Below are positions 1-6,233 of a stretch of DNA of 7,065 nt, in pieces. The notes under the pieces are model-generated. The model saw only the letters and a program-made list of their open reading frames with translations, had not been told where the DNA came from and ran no database searches. The stretch comes from an uncultured Clostridia bacterium (GTDB taxonomy: Bacteria > Bacillota > Clostridia > TANB77 > CAG-508). The stretch lies in assembly GCA_944386315.1 (NCBI GenBank), contig CALXAS010000073.1:1-7065 (forward strand), written 5' to 3'. Every line of letters starts with the position of its first letter. The stretch's first letter is position 1. The translations under genes were made by a program, and so were the position numbers.

Positions 1-71
1 GTTGCTATCGAGTTCGCGACAAATACGCCTCTTGGGACTTTCACCCTAGATTTATGACATGCCCGTCATAC
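1..71 (-). mobile_element. Group II intron, 5' end only (probably class IIC), running off the left edge
   Basis: Read on the minus strand from 71, the sequence opens GTATGACGGGCATGTCAT, close to the group II intron 5' consensus GUGYG. It then shows AATCTAGGGTGAAAGTCCC, the conserved start of domain I; the same block occurs in class IIC introns such as the Oceanobacillus iheyensis one (from memory). AUGAC and GUCAU can form a short stem around GGGCAU, and GGG pairs with CCC around UGAAAGU. These stems match the reference fold while differing in sequence. Only 71 bases are in the window, so the EBS sites, domains II-VI and any reverse transcriptase/maturase lie beyond position 1. The exon side is the hairpin terminator of the LCP gene, in the same orientation, which is the known target preference of class IIC introns. 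The third base of the intron is A rather than the usual G. The class assignment is an inference from context; intron identity is fairly secure. Confidence 0.8.
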
Positions 72-72
72 A

Positions 73-112
73 GAAAACAGGGAGACTTTTATTTTATAAG
101 TCCCCCTGTTTT
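73..112 (-). terminator. Intrinsic terminator of the LCP gene, abutting the intron
   Basis: Bases 74-88 pair with 98-112 around a 9-base AT-rich loop. The stem has a GC-rich core and A/T flanks. The one non-Watson-Crick position (83/103) is a G-U wobble in minus-strand RNA but an A-C mismatch in plus-strand RNA, so the structure is selected for the minus-strand transcript. The U-tract is short (UUUU, then CU) and is cut off by the group II intron boundary at 71. The plus strand also has a T-run after the hairpin, so some bidirectional activity is possible. Confidence 0.82.
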
Positions 113-113
113 T

Positions 114-1541
114 TTATTTATAATCTTTTCCTAGAATAACTGTAAAATCTACATTTGCGTTATTTTCGCCCTCTTCGATACTGCCTACTCCTAGCTCTGT
201 TTTTATTTCTCTTCCTACGCTTTGGGCTTGATTTGTTCGGTTAATAATTGTTGTTTTAGACATAGTTGTAGAAGATTTTCCTGTTTTTTTGACTTGGAAT
301 CCTGCTTCTTGTAATTTTTCTGCCGCTCTTGTTAAATTGGTGGTTACTCCACTACCATTTAGTAACTCTATTGTGATATTTTTAGTAGTATTTTCTCCTG
401 CCACTGTATTTCCACCAATAACATTAGCCACTTCTTCCTCTGGTATTACTTCTTCGTCTGAAAATAAGTCTTCTACCATTATTGCTGTCTCTTCTTCGTC
501 TGCTGTATAAATCCATATACCATTACATTTTTCTGGTACCCCTGGCAATGTTCCTGTTTCTAAATTTTCTGCATTAAAGTTAACTACATATGGTACATAA
601 TCTTTTACTACATTGAAATCTAGGTTTGTTTTTACGTTATTTGCTACAATATCTATTAGTTCTGTAATTTTGAAGATATTTTCTACTTTTAGCAATTGTT
701 TCATGGTTTCTTGAATAAATTCTCTTTGTGTTCTCATTCTTCCAATATCATTGTCTCCATATTCTTTTGGATACGAGGTTCCATCATTATTATGTCTGAA
801 CCTTAACAATTGCTCTGCTTTTTCTCCATCAATTAACTGTTCTCCTGCTTTTAAATGGATATGTAAATCCTGTGTTGGATCATCATAATCCATATCGATT
901 GGAACATTGAAGGTAACTCCCCCTATAGCATCTACTAATTCAATAACTGCATCTGTGTCTATTAAAACATAATATTGCAAGTCTAATCCGGTTAATTCAC
1001 TTACACATTCTACTGTTTCGGGAATGTTTGTCCCATTACGATAGACAGCATTCATTTTATAGCTTGCTAAATAATTTTGTGATGCGGTATCTTTATCTTT
1101 TCTTCCTACATATGTGTCTCTAGGAATAGATAATAGTGATGCTTCTTGCATTTTGGGATTATAGGACGCAATCATGATAGAATCTGTTAATTTATAGCCA
1201 TCTCCTACTCCACTCTCTCCTAGAATAAGCACATTAATTCTATCTAAGTCTTTTAATGTATTCTCGTCATGTCCTACTGCTGTTGCTAAAAATCCAGATA
1301 ATCCTCCTCCATTTTTATACACACGATATCCAAAATAACAACCATATGCCACTAAAGCAATTAACAAAATTAATAAAATCCACTTGATGATTTTTCTTGC
1401 TTTACTTTTTTTCTTTTTTTCTTTCTTTTGTTTTTTTATTTCTTTTTTATTTTCTTTTTTCTCTTTCTTTCGTTCTCCCACAATAGGTACCTCTATCTCT
1501 ATTTCTTCTAGATTTTCTTTCTTATTTTTTCCTTCTTTCAA
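114..1541 (-). CDS. LytR-CpsA-Psr (LCP) family wall-polymer ligase with C-terminal LytR_C domain
   Basis: This family transfers undecaprenyl-linked glycopolymers (teichoic acids, capsule) to peptidoglycan outside the membrane. The 475-residue protein has a Lys/Glu-rich cytoplasmic tail (1-50), one membrane helix (51-73), an LCP catalytic domain (about 101-285) and a LytR_C domain (about 388-472) after an acidic linker. LCP hallmarks are RINVLILG (101-108), LTDS with Asp120, SIPRDTYV with Arg141/Asp142, LLRFRH with Arg247/Arg249, and GDNDIGRMRTQREF (262-275). The known pyrophosphate- and Mg-binding Arg/Asp positions therefore appear intact. The start is TTG at 1541, supported by AGGAG 9 bases upstream; the nearby GTG is out of frame. 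It has its own promoter and its own terminator, with the TAA stop one base from the terminator stem, so it is probably monocistronic. The family call is firm; the polymer attached cannot be told. Confidence 0.95.
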   Translation of the reverse strand: MKEGKNKKENLEEIEIEVPIVGERKKEKKENKKEIKKQKKEKKKKSKARKIIKWILLILLIALVAYGCYFGYRVYKNGGGLSGFLATAVGHDENTLKDLDRINVLILGESGVGDGYKLTDSIMIASYNPKMQEASLLSIPRDTYVGRKDKDTASQNYLASYKMNAVYRNGTNIPETVECVSELTGLDLQYYVLIDTDAVIELVDAIGGVTFNVPIDMDYDDPTQDLHIHLKAGEQLIDGEKAEQLLRFRHNNDGTSYPKEYGDNDIGRMRTQREFIQETMKQLLKVENIFKITELIDIVANNVKTNLDFNVVKDYVPYVVNFNAENLETGTLPGVPEKCNGIWIYTADEEETAIMVEDLFSDEEVIPEEEVANVIGGNTVAGENTTKNITIELLNGSGVTTNLTRAAEKLQEAGFQVKKTGKSSTTMSKTTIINRTNQAQSVGREIKTELGVGSIEEGENNANVDFTVILGKDYK

Positions 1542-1550
1542 AGTGTTTCA

Positions 1551-1555
1551 CTCCT
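1551..1555 (-). promoter_or_regulatory. Shine-Dalgarno site that fixes a TTG start for the LCP gene
   Basis: Minus-strand AGGAG lies 9 bases before the TTG at 1541-1539. No in-frame ATG lies near this site; the GTG overlapping it reads in another frame. The TTG is therefore the best supported start. Confidence 0.75.
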
Positions 1556-1576
1556 ATGTTTTTCCCCTTTTGCATG

Positions 1577-1605
1577 AGTATAGCAAATTTTACACTAAAA
1601 GGCAA
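1577..1605 (-). promoter_or_regulatory. Sigma-A type promoter with extended -10 for the LCP gene
   Basis: The -35 box is TTGCCT (1605-1600) and the -10 box is TATACT (1582-1577), with a 17-base spacer. TGC stands directly before the -10, an extended -10 element. The predicted RNA start is near 1570, giving a leader of about 30 bases before the TTG codon. This separates LCP expression from the DUF5711-cvpA unit upstream, although no strong terminator lies between them, so readthrough is likely too. Confidence 0.75.
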
Positions 1606-1693
1606 TATCTTAGCTTAAATTTTTCTTCTCTTAACTCCTTTACAGTCCAGAATAAATATCGTTATTGCTTAAAATAACCTGTGAATTATACCT

Positions 1694-2353
1694 TTAAAAT
1701 AGCCACTTTAATAATAAATTATTCTCATAAAAGAAGTTTCCTATTGCTGCTTTTTGAATATTTTGCAAAAGCGCTCCATCTTGTATCATTGGGCTGATGA
1801 GAGAAATAAGTGCTAATAATATCCAAATAATAATTACTCCCTGTAGGATACCGTATATCAAACCACCTATTTCGTTTACTTGTTTGATAATTGGTATGTT
1901 GGTTACAAACTTTGTTAGTAGTTTTACTACAATTAATATCATTTTTGCAAGAATGAATACAATAATACCAACTCCTGCTTGTATAATAGTCATACTAATT
2001 TGATGGGACGCTGCTACAAGAGCTGTATCTTTTGCCTCTGTAGCTACATCTTGTATAGCTCCATTAATATAATTTACCATATCTGTTGGTAAATCAGTTT
2101 CCTCTTCTGAAATGGTACCTTCTTCATTTACTTTTCCTGATAAAGCCTCTACAATTGCATTTTCTATTGTTTCATCTATTTGTGTGTTTTGTATTACCCA
2201 ATCGGAAACTGGTTTATACAATAGAATAGCTATGATAATGGCTAAAATAAAAGATAATATATTCAAGATAGAACTTGCAAGTCCTCTCTTATAGCCTAAA
2301 AAGATACATAGTAATAATATGGCTACTATTACGATATCAATAATAATAGACAT
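1694..2353 (-). CDS. CvpA family membrane protein
   Basis: The 219-residue protein has four predicted membrane helices (about 3-19, 27-47, 120-147, 163-187). It carries the CvpA hallmark GYKRG (20-24) after the first helix and NEIGGLIYGILQG (160-172) at the fourth. The family is named for an E. coli gene needed for colicin V production; other members have been linked to envelope stress and bile tolerance, but their molecular role is unresolved. At 219 residues it is longer than the E. coli type because of an acidic, probably extracytoplasmic segment between helices 2 and 3 (about 50-119). The ATG at 2353 follows a perfect AGGAGG by 6 bases. That Shine-Dalgarno site lies just past the TAA stop of the DUF5711-like gene, so the two are co-transcribed and probably translationally linked. 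The family call is firm and the function is not. Confidence 0.88.
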   Translation of the reverse strand: MSIIIDIVIVAILLLCIFLGYKRGLASSILNILSFILAIIIAILLYKPVSDWVIQNTQIDETIENAIVEALSGKVNEEGTISEEETDLPTDMVNYINGAIQDVATEAKDTALVAASHQISMTIIQAGVGIIVFILAKMILIVVKLLTKFVTNIPIIKQVNEIGGLIYGILQGVIIIWILLALISLISPMIQDGALLQNIQKAAIGNFFYENNLLLKWLF

Positions 2354-2368
2354 AAGATACCTCCTTTT

Positions 2369-3559
2369 TTAGTAGCTTACGATTTCTATTTTATCACGAT
2401 ATACAATTCCTGAAAAAGCATCTGTCACTACTATTTTTTTGATTTCTTGACTAGAAGTATATTTTTTCTTAAGCCATCCATTGGTTCCAATAAAATGCAC
2501 TTCTGAACCCAAATTTAATGCAATTACTTCATCATAAGTAATCATTTCTCTTAATACACCTTCCAATACATAAGTACTAGTATTTTTATTATCCGTATTC
2601 ATAATTTCTATGGTACTTTCTGTATGTAACAAAGAAGAATTTTCTATTACTCTAACTACTTGATTATTTAACTGAATGTCTGCAAAAGTAATTTTTTTAT
2701 TGGCTTCTTCTAAGTTCATAATGGCTTCTAGCTTTCCATCTTTCCATATATCTATTTCATTATCGAAAAAGCAAATTAATTTGTTTTGTTCTTGATACTG
2801 AATAGCAATTGGCAAGCGATTTGTTTGCATTTCTGAAGTATAAATAATAGATTCTGAAGGAGTTGTGCTTGCTTTTTCTACCGATATAGTTTTAATGTTG
2901 GATTGAACCAATGTTGCCTCAGAACTTACTTCTACAAAGCTAACATATCGATTGTCTAAAGATATATCTACATCTGTTACCGTAGAAGTGGATAAATAGG
3001 TTTTAAATAATTCTTTTCCTGTTGCATCGAAAATTTGGATAACAGATTGATAAGTCGTTCCAGTTAATACAACGGCTACATATCCATTTTTATTAACAGC
3101 TACCCTAGAAATATTTCCTTCTAAGTTCTTTTCCCATACTTTTTTGTTTCCTGCCATTAGATATAGTTTTTGTGCGCCTTTATCTCCTATCAGTAAAAAT
3201 CTTCCTTTATGGTCTGCTATTGGAGTAGTAATTTGCATTTCTTCTGTATATTCTTGCTTTCCTAAAGGATTATAGGCTGTTAAAACATTGTTTTGTAGTA
3301 TTACTATATATTTATCATAAGCAAAAATATGATTACTATCTACCCCATCTATGGCAATAGAAGGTAGATTATTTTCGGATACATCTTTCATTAACACATA
3401 TCTATCCCAAAAATCTCTAAATTCTTTATTTACGCAGTAAAGTATGGCTATTACAATAATAGCTATTAGTAATACTCCTACCACGCTTGCTATAATAATT
3501 TTCTTTTTGCTTAGTTTTTTTACTTGATTTTCTTCTTCGTCGATTCCTAATATTTTCAT
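2369..3559 (-). CDS. DUF5711-like membrane-anchored beta-propeller protein
   Basis: The 396-residue protein has a charged cytoplasmic N-terminus (1-20), one membrane helix (about 21-42) and a large extracytoplasmic part made of repeated short beta-strand units. Examples are HIFAYDKYIVILQNNVLTAY, GRFLLIGDKGAQKLYL, GYVAVVL..SVIQIFD and NRYVSFVEV. Spacing and pattern (aromatic or aliphatic strand, Gly/Asn-Asp turn, Val/Ile-rich strand) suggest WD40/PQQ-like propeller blades. Length, single anchor and position before cvpA fit the Firmicute family DUF5711 (recognised from memory). No catalytic motif is visible, so a scaffolding or sensing role is only a guess. The ATG at 3559 follows AGGAG by 6 bases and sits about 20 bases from the expected RNA start of its own promoter. 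It is the first gene of a two-gene unit with cvpA, which starts 15 bases after its stop. Confidence 0.72.
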   Translation of the reverse strand: MKILGIDEEENQVKKLSKKKIIIASVVGVLLIAIIVIAILYCVNKEFRDFWDRYVLMKDVSENNLPSIAIDGVDSNHIFAYDKYIVILQNNVLTAYNPLGKQEYTEEMQITTPIADHKGRFLLIGDKGAQKLYLMAGNKKVWEKNLEGNISRVAVNKNGYVAVVLTGTTYQSVIQIFDATGKELFKTYLSTSTVTDVDISLDNRYVSFVEVSSEATLVQSNIKTISVEKASTTPSESIIYTSEMQTNRLPIAIQYQEQNKLICFFDNEIDIWKDGKLEAIMNLEEANKKITFADIQLNNQVVRVIENSSLLHTESTIEIMNTDNKNTSTYVLEGVLREMITYDEVIALNLGSEVHFIGTNGWLKKKYTSSQEIKKIVVTDAFSGIVYRDKIEIVSY

Positions 3560-3587
3560 TCGTTTCTCCTTATTTTTATTTACTTAT

Positions 3588-3616
3588 TTTATATCAGTTT
3601 TTTGCCATTTTTTCAA
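3588..3616 (-). promoter_or_regulatory. Sigma-A type promoter for the DUF5711-cvpA unit
   Basis: The -35 box is TTGAAA (3616-3611) and the -10 box is TATAAA (3593-3588), with an exact 17-base spacer that is A-rich. The expected RNA start is near 3581, about 20 bases before the ATG at 3559. It is the strongest promoter-like match in the window. Confidence 0.78.
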
Positions 3617-3645
3617 TAGTTGTCTTAAAAAACTTAGGGTGAACT

Positions 3646-3676
3646 TTGCAATTTAAGGAACGTCCCTAAATTGCAA
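3646..3676 (-). repeat. REP-like palindrome at the 3' end of the YkvI-family gene
   Basis: A near-perfect inverted repeat: 3646-3659 pairs with 3663-3676 around a 3-base loop. The single non-Watson-Crick position (3656/3666) is a G-U wobble in minus-strand RNA. The core reads GGGACGTTCC on the minus strand, like palindromes I associate with REP-type repeats linked to IS200/IS605-related (RAYT) transposases in Firmicutes; that link is from memory. No U-tract follows directly; a T6 run lies 13 bases beyond the stem, so it is a poor classical terminator but could stabilise an mRNA 3' end. The restored YkvI reading frame uses this repeat for its last codons and stop (3653-3655). Confidence 0.6.
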
Positions 3677-4661
3677 CATGAATAAAATTTGTATGATGCC
3701 TAATGCGCCAAAGGCAGGATATAATATCTCTACTAATTTGGAAAAGCCTATGGGCGAGATAATTACTGCACTAATAACAATTACTATTAGCCATATTTGA
3801 TAACTTTTTTTACTTTTACTCACATTTTCTAAAAAACTATATCCTGATGTAATGGCAGACGTAAAAATGGAAATGAGTATTACGATTCCATATAGATACG
3901 GATATATTTTTCCGAAATTCTGCTACAATTTGAATAAGCGGTAGTTCTAATTCTTGAGCATAAAAAATACCTTTATATAATAAACCAAAAATAATCAAAG
4001 CTAGCAAAAATAAAAATAGACTAGTACCGATAGCAATATTTCTAATTTGCTTTTTTTCTAATTTTGTTTCTTGCAGACTAATTAATAATGGTATCAGCAA
4101 AATGCTATTGTAGCTAGCATATAAAATACTAGAAAAAAATCCATTTTGTGAAGAACTTTCTATAGATTCTCCTATTCCTGTTATTTTACTACCTAAATAA
4201 AAAATAAGTAGCAACAAAATTGGTACTAATATTTCGTTCATTTTCATAACGCCTGTTACATTTTTTTGAAAAATAATATAACATGCTATCATAAAGAAAA
4301 AAGCAGAAATCATAATGGGAATTTGGTATACTTGTTTTAAATAGGCGCTAAAACCCGCCACCATAATATAAAAGGAAATTAATAAAAAACTATTGACTAT
4401 GATATTCATTATTTGATTGATTTTGGGATATTTGGGATTAATGGTTTGTAAAAATTCATGATAATTTTGGATAGATTTTTCTTTTACTAAGGAGAGAACA
4501 AAATAGATAATTCCTCCAATTACTAAACTCATTATTCCTAATCCTAGAATTCCATATATGCCAAATCTTGCGAAAAATAAATAGATTTCTTTTCCTGAAG
4601 CAAATCCTGCACCTATAATACTCCCTATAATGACCATAATGATTTTGATGACCTTTTTCAC
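3653..4661 (-). pseudogene. YkvI-family membrane protein, disrupted by a +1 frameshift
   Basis: The N-terminus GSIIGAGFASGKE (13-25), in a helix broken by small residues, matches the YkvI-type membrane proteins of the APC/LeuT-fold transporter superfamily. The substrate is unknown. The open frame from the GTG at 4661 is intact for 249 residues, to ...IVAEF, then reads 25 unrelated residues to a stop at 3837. Skipping one base (3914, an extra C in minus-strand TTTCGG) restores 86 more residues, starting GKIYPYLYGIVILISIFTSA and ending LQFRDVP. The result is about 335 residues, near the family's usual size, with the missing C-terminal helices back. The GTG start follows AGAGGAGG by 9 bases; the first internal ATG (residue 9) has no such site. 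A gld operon terminator lies upstream and no convincing promoter is visible. The break may be a true mutation, a sequencing error or, less likely, a programmed shift. Confidence 0.82.
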
Positions 4662-4670
4662 TTTTTTCTT

Positions 4671-4678
4671 CCTCCTCT
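4671..4678 (-). promoter_or_regulatory. Strong Shine-Dalgarno site for the GTG start of the YkvI-family gene
   Basis: Minus-strand AGAGGAGG lies 9 bases before GTG at 4661-4659. It is complementary to two upstream leader segments (4743-4736 and 4707-4702), so its accessibility could depend on leader folding. Confidence 0.7.
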
Positions 4679-4682
4679 TTCC

Positions 4683-4748
4683 GGTTTTCCCTTAATCGAA
4701 TAGAGGATTTTTAGCCTCTTCCTTCCACCTAAGCCAAAGAGGAAAACC
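4683..4748 (-). promoter_or_regulatory. Possible folded 5' leader of the YkvI-family gene
   Basis: Minus-strand GGTTTTCC (4748-4741) is perfectly complementary to GGAAAACC (4690-4683). Inside, CTTA (about 4733-4730) can pair with TAAG directly beside the outer stem, and AGAGG (4719-4715) pairs with CCTCT (4706-4702) around an 8-base loop. In this fold the AGAGGAGG ribosome site just downstream stays free. Competing pairings put UCCUCU (4707-4702) or UCCUCUUU (4743-4736) on the ribosome site instead. The outer stem's 5' arm overlaps the 3' arm of the upstream terminator. I recognise no known riboswitch class; short complementary runs in purine-rich DNA can arise by chance. Confidence 0.3.
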
Positions 4749-4774
4749 TCTCATTTATTTATATGAGAGGTTTT
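4743..4774 (-). terminator. Intrinsic terminator after the gld-type operon (bidirectional form)
   Basis: A perfect 12-bp stem joins 4743-4754 to 4763-4774, with an 8-base AT loop; the core is CCTCTCAT/ATGAGAGG flanked by A4 and T4. On the minus strand the stem ends in TTTT, 11 bases past the TAG stop of the GldG-like gene. The plus strand has six T's after the stem, so it could stop transcripts in both directions. Confidence 0.85.
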
Positions 4775-4784
4775 TTCTTTTATT

Positions 4785-6218
4785 CTATTTTTTTCTTCTT
4801 CTTACTTGCCATATTACTACACCTATTATGATGATTAGTACTGGCACACCAAAGATAATAGCTCTTATGATATTATCTTGTTGCTGTGTTGCTGTATAAG
4901 TTACATACCCTGTATCTTTTCTAATACGGATAGTGTCTCCTCTATCTGTTAAATAAGCAATACTATTAAGCACAATGTCTTTATTGTTAGCTAACTGAAC
5001 TGGATAAACATTGTAGTTTTGTACGGGTATTATTTCGTTTGTAACAAATAAGTTATTGGCAAATAAAATTAGTTTGGAGGTAGTGTCTTCTCCTACTTCT
5101 TTTTCTGCTTCTAACGCTATGGTAACTACGCCTTCTTGGTCACTACTTGTAGTAGGTACATCAAAATCTTCTCTATAAAAAGAGGTTTCTGTAGATTGTA
5201 TAATTGGCGTAATATCTACTTTTAGTTCTTCTAATTTTTCTGCATCCGAAAATTCAATTTTTCCTGCACTTGGAAGCACTACTCCTGTGCCATCATAAAC
5301 ATCTTGTGTCACTTCGTGACCAAGAACTGTTGGAATAATAAAGGCTGGGCTATTTACTAGCATTTTACTACTATCTGTTTCTAGCAATACACCTTTTCCG
5401 ATAGAAACACCGTATAAATCTAATATTTTTTGTACATTTGGCATTTCTACATCATTTACTAGAATATCACTCATCCATAAAATATTTCCACCATTTTGTA
5501 TATATTGTGTAATTGCATCTACCTCTATATCTTGAAAATCGGAACGTGGTGTAGCAATCACTAATGTATCACAATCATCTGGAAATTCTGTTGTTAATAA
5601 ATTAAGTGTTTCTATATCATTTACATCATTCTGAATATAGGCAGCTAAAGTATATAATTCAGAATCAATACTATATTCGTTATGTCCTGTTAAGAAATAG
5701 ATTTTTGGTTTATCTGCAATGGTAGTATCTAAAATAGCATTGGTTAGTTTTTGCTCTGTCATATCTATGGTCTCGTAAGTTGTGTAATCATAAGTGTATA
5801 ATTCGCTAGAAGATAACACTTTATATCTTTGCTCAGATTGTACTACGATGCCAATGCTGTCTTCGTCTGTAATTCCATAAGTTTGTGCTAAATCTGGTCT
5901 TTCTGTAATATTTACCACTTCTGCTGTGATATGGCTATTTACATTATTATATTGTTTTGCTAAGCTAAATGCTGTACTTTCTTCTGTGTAACCAAAGAAG
6001 TAGATAACGACATCTTCTTCTACATTTTTTACTTGTTCTTTTGACTCATCTGACAAGGTATATCTCTGTTCTTGCGTAAAATCAAATGGATCTATATTCA
6101 AACTTTGTACCCATATATTAAGCCCTAAGTAAATAGCAAGAAGAATAGCAACTAAGCAAACGGTTAATATGGTTTTTCTCAACCATTTTTTCTTTATGAC
6201 TTCTATGATTTTTTTCAA
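4785..6218 (-). CDS. GldG-like ABC transporter auxiliary protein
   Basis: The 477-residue protein has an N-terminal membrane helix (about 15-37), a large extracytoplasmic domain and a C-terminal membrane helix (about 450-471) followed by a basic RRRKK end. FDFTQEQRYTLSDES (45-59) just after the first helix is the signature of the GldG / ABC-type auxiliary family (PF09822 type). Further family features are KIYFLTGHNEY (172-182), the GATase-like segment DTLVIATPRSDF (217-228), YIQNGGNILWMSD (239-251) and YGVSIGKGVLLE (269-280). In Bacteroidetes, GldA-GldF-GldG form an ABC transporter needed for gliding; in Firmicutes the homologues have no settled substrate and gliding is not implied. The start is TTG at 6218, supported by AAAGGAG 8 bases upstream, which abuts the TAG stop of the GldF-like gene. 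It is the last gene of the operon, before a strong terminator. Confidence 0.87.
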   Translation of the reverse strand: MKKIIEVIKKKWLRKTILTVCLVAILLAIYLGLNIWVQSLNIDPFDFTQEQRYTLSDESKEQVKNVEEDVVIYFFGYTEESTAFSLAKQYNNVNSHITAEVVNITERPDLAQTYGITDEDSIGIVVQSEQRYKVLSSSELYTYDYTTYETIDMTEQKLTNAILDTTIADKPKIYFLTGHNEYSIDSELYTLAAYIQNDVNDIETLNLLTTEFPDDCDTLVIATPRSDFQDIEVDAITQYIQNGGNILWMSDILVNDVEMPNVQKILDLYGVSIGKGVLLETDSSKMLVNSPAFIIPTVLGHEVTQDVYDGTGVVLPSAGKIEFSDAEKLEELKVDITPIIQSTETSFYREDFDVPTTSSDQEGVVTIALEAEKEVGEDTTSKLILFANNLFVTNEIIPVQNYNVYPVQLANNKDIVLNSIAYLTDRGDTIRIRKDTGYVTYTATQQQDNIIRAIIFGVPVLIIIIGVVIWQVRRRKK

Positions 6219-6226
6219 TTTTCTCT

Positions 6227-6233
6227 CTCCTTT
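6227..6233 (-). promoter_or_regulatory. Shine-Dalgarno site that fixes a TTG start for the GldG-like gene
   Basis: Minus-strand AAAGGAG lies directly after the TAG stop of the GldF-like gene and ends 8 bases before TTG at 6218-6216. The encoded MKKIIEVIKKKW is a normal pre-membrane segment, so an internal start is not needed. Confidence 0.72.

Noticed and set aside
3..131. Plus-strand frame reading through the left edge as the end of a protein
   Set aside because: The same bases match a group II intron 5' end on the minus strand far better, and the frame runs through the terminator hairpin.
1384..1677. Plus-strand open frame rich in Phe and Ser opposite the LCP N-terminus
   Set aside because: It is the complement of the Lys/Glu-rich tail and the promoter region of the LCP gene, with no ribosome site and no recognisable domain. 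The other plus-strand open frames likewise lie opposite clear minus-strand genes.
1661..1678. Small hairpin (GTTATT/AATAAC) after the cvpA stop as a terminator
   Set aside because: The 6-bp AT-only stem is too weak and has no proper U-tract, so I do not call a terminator between cvpA and the LCP gene.
1685..1690. Perfect TATAAT on the minus strand just after the cvpA stop
   Set aside because: At 17-base spacing the -35 position reads TATTAA, a poor match, and a much better promoter lies at 1577-1605.
4758..4786. Promoter for the YkvI-family gene with TATAAA in the terminator loop
   Set aside because: The matching -35 position is AGAATA, only two bases like consensus. Other candidates in the leader (TTGGCT with TAAAAA) are also weak, so no promoter is claimed.
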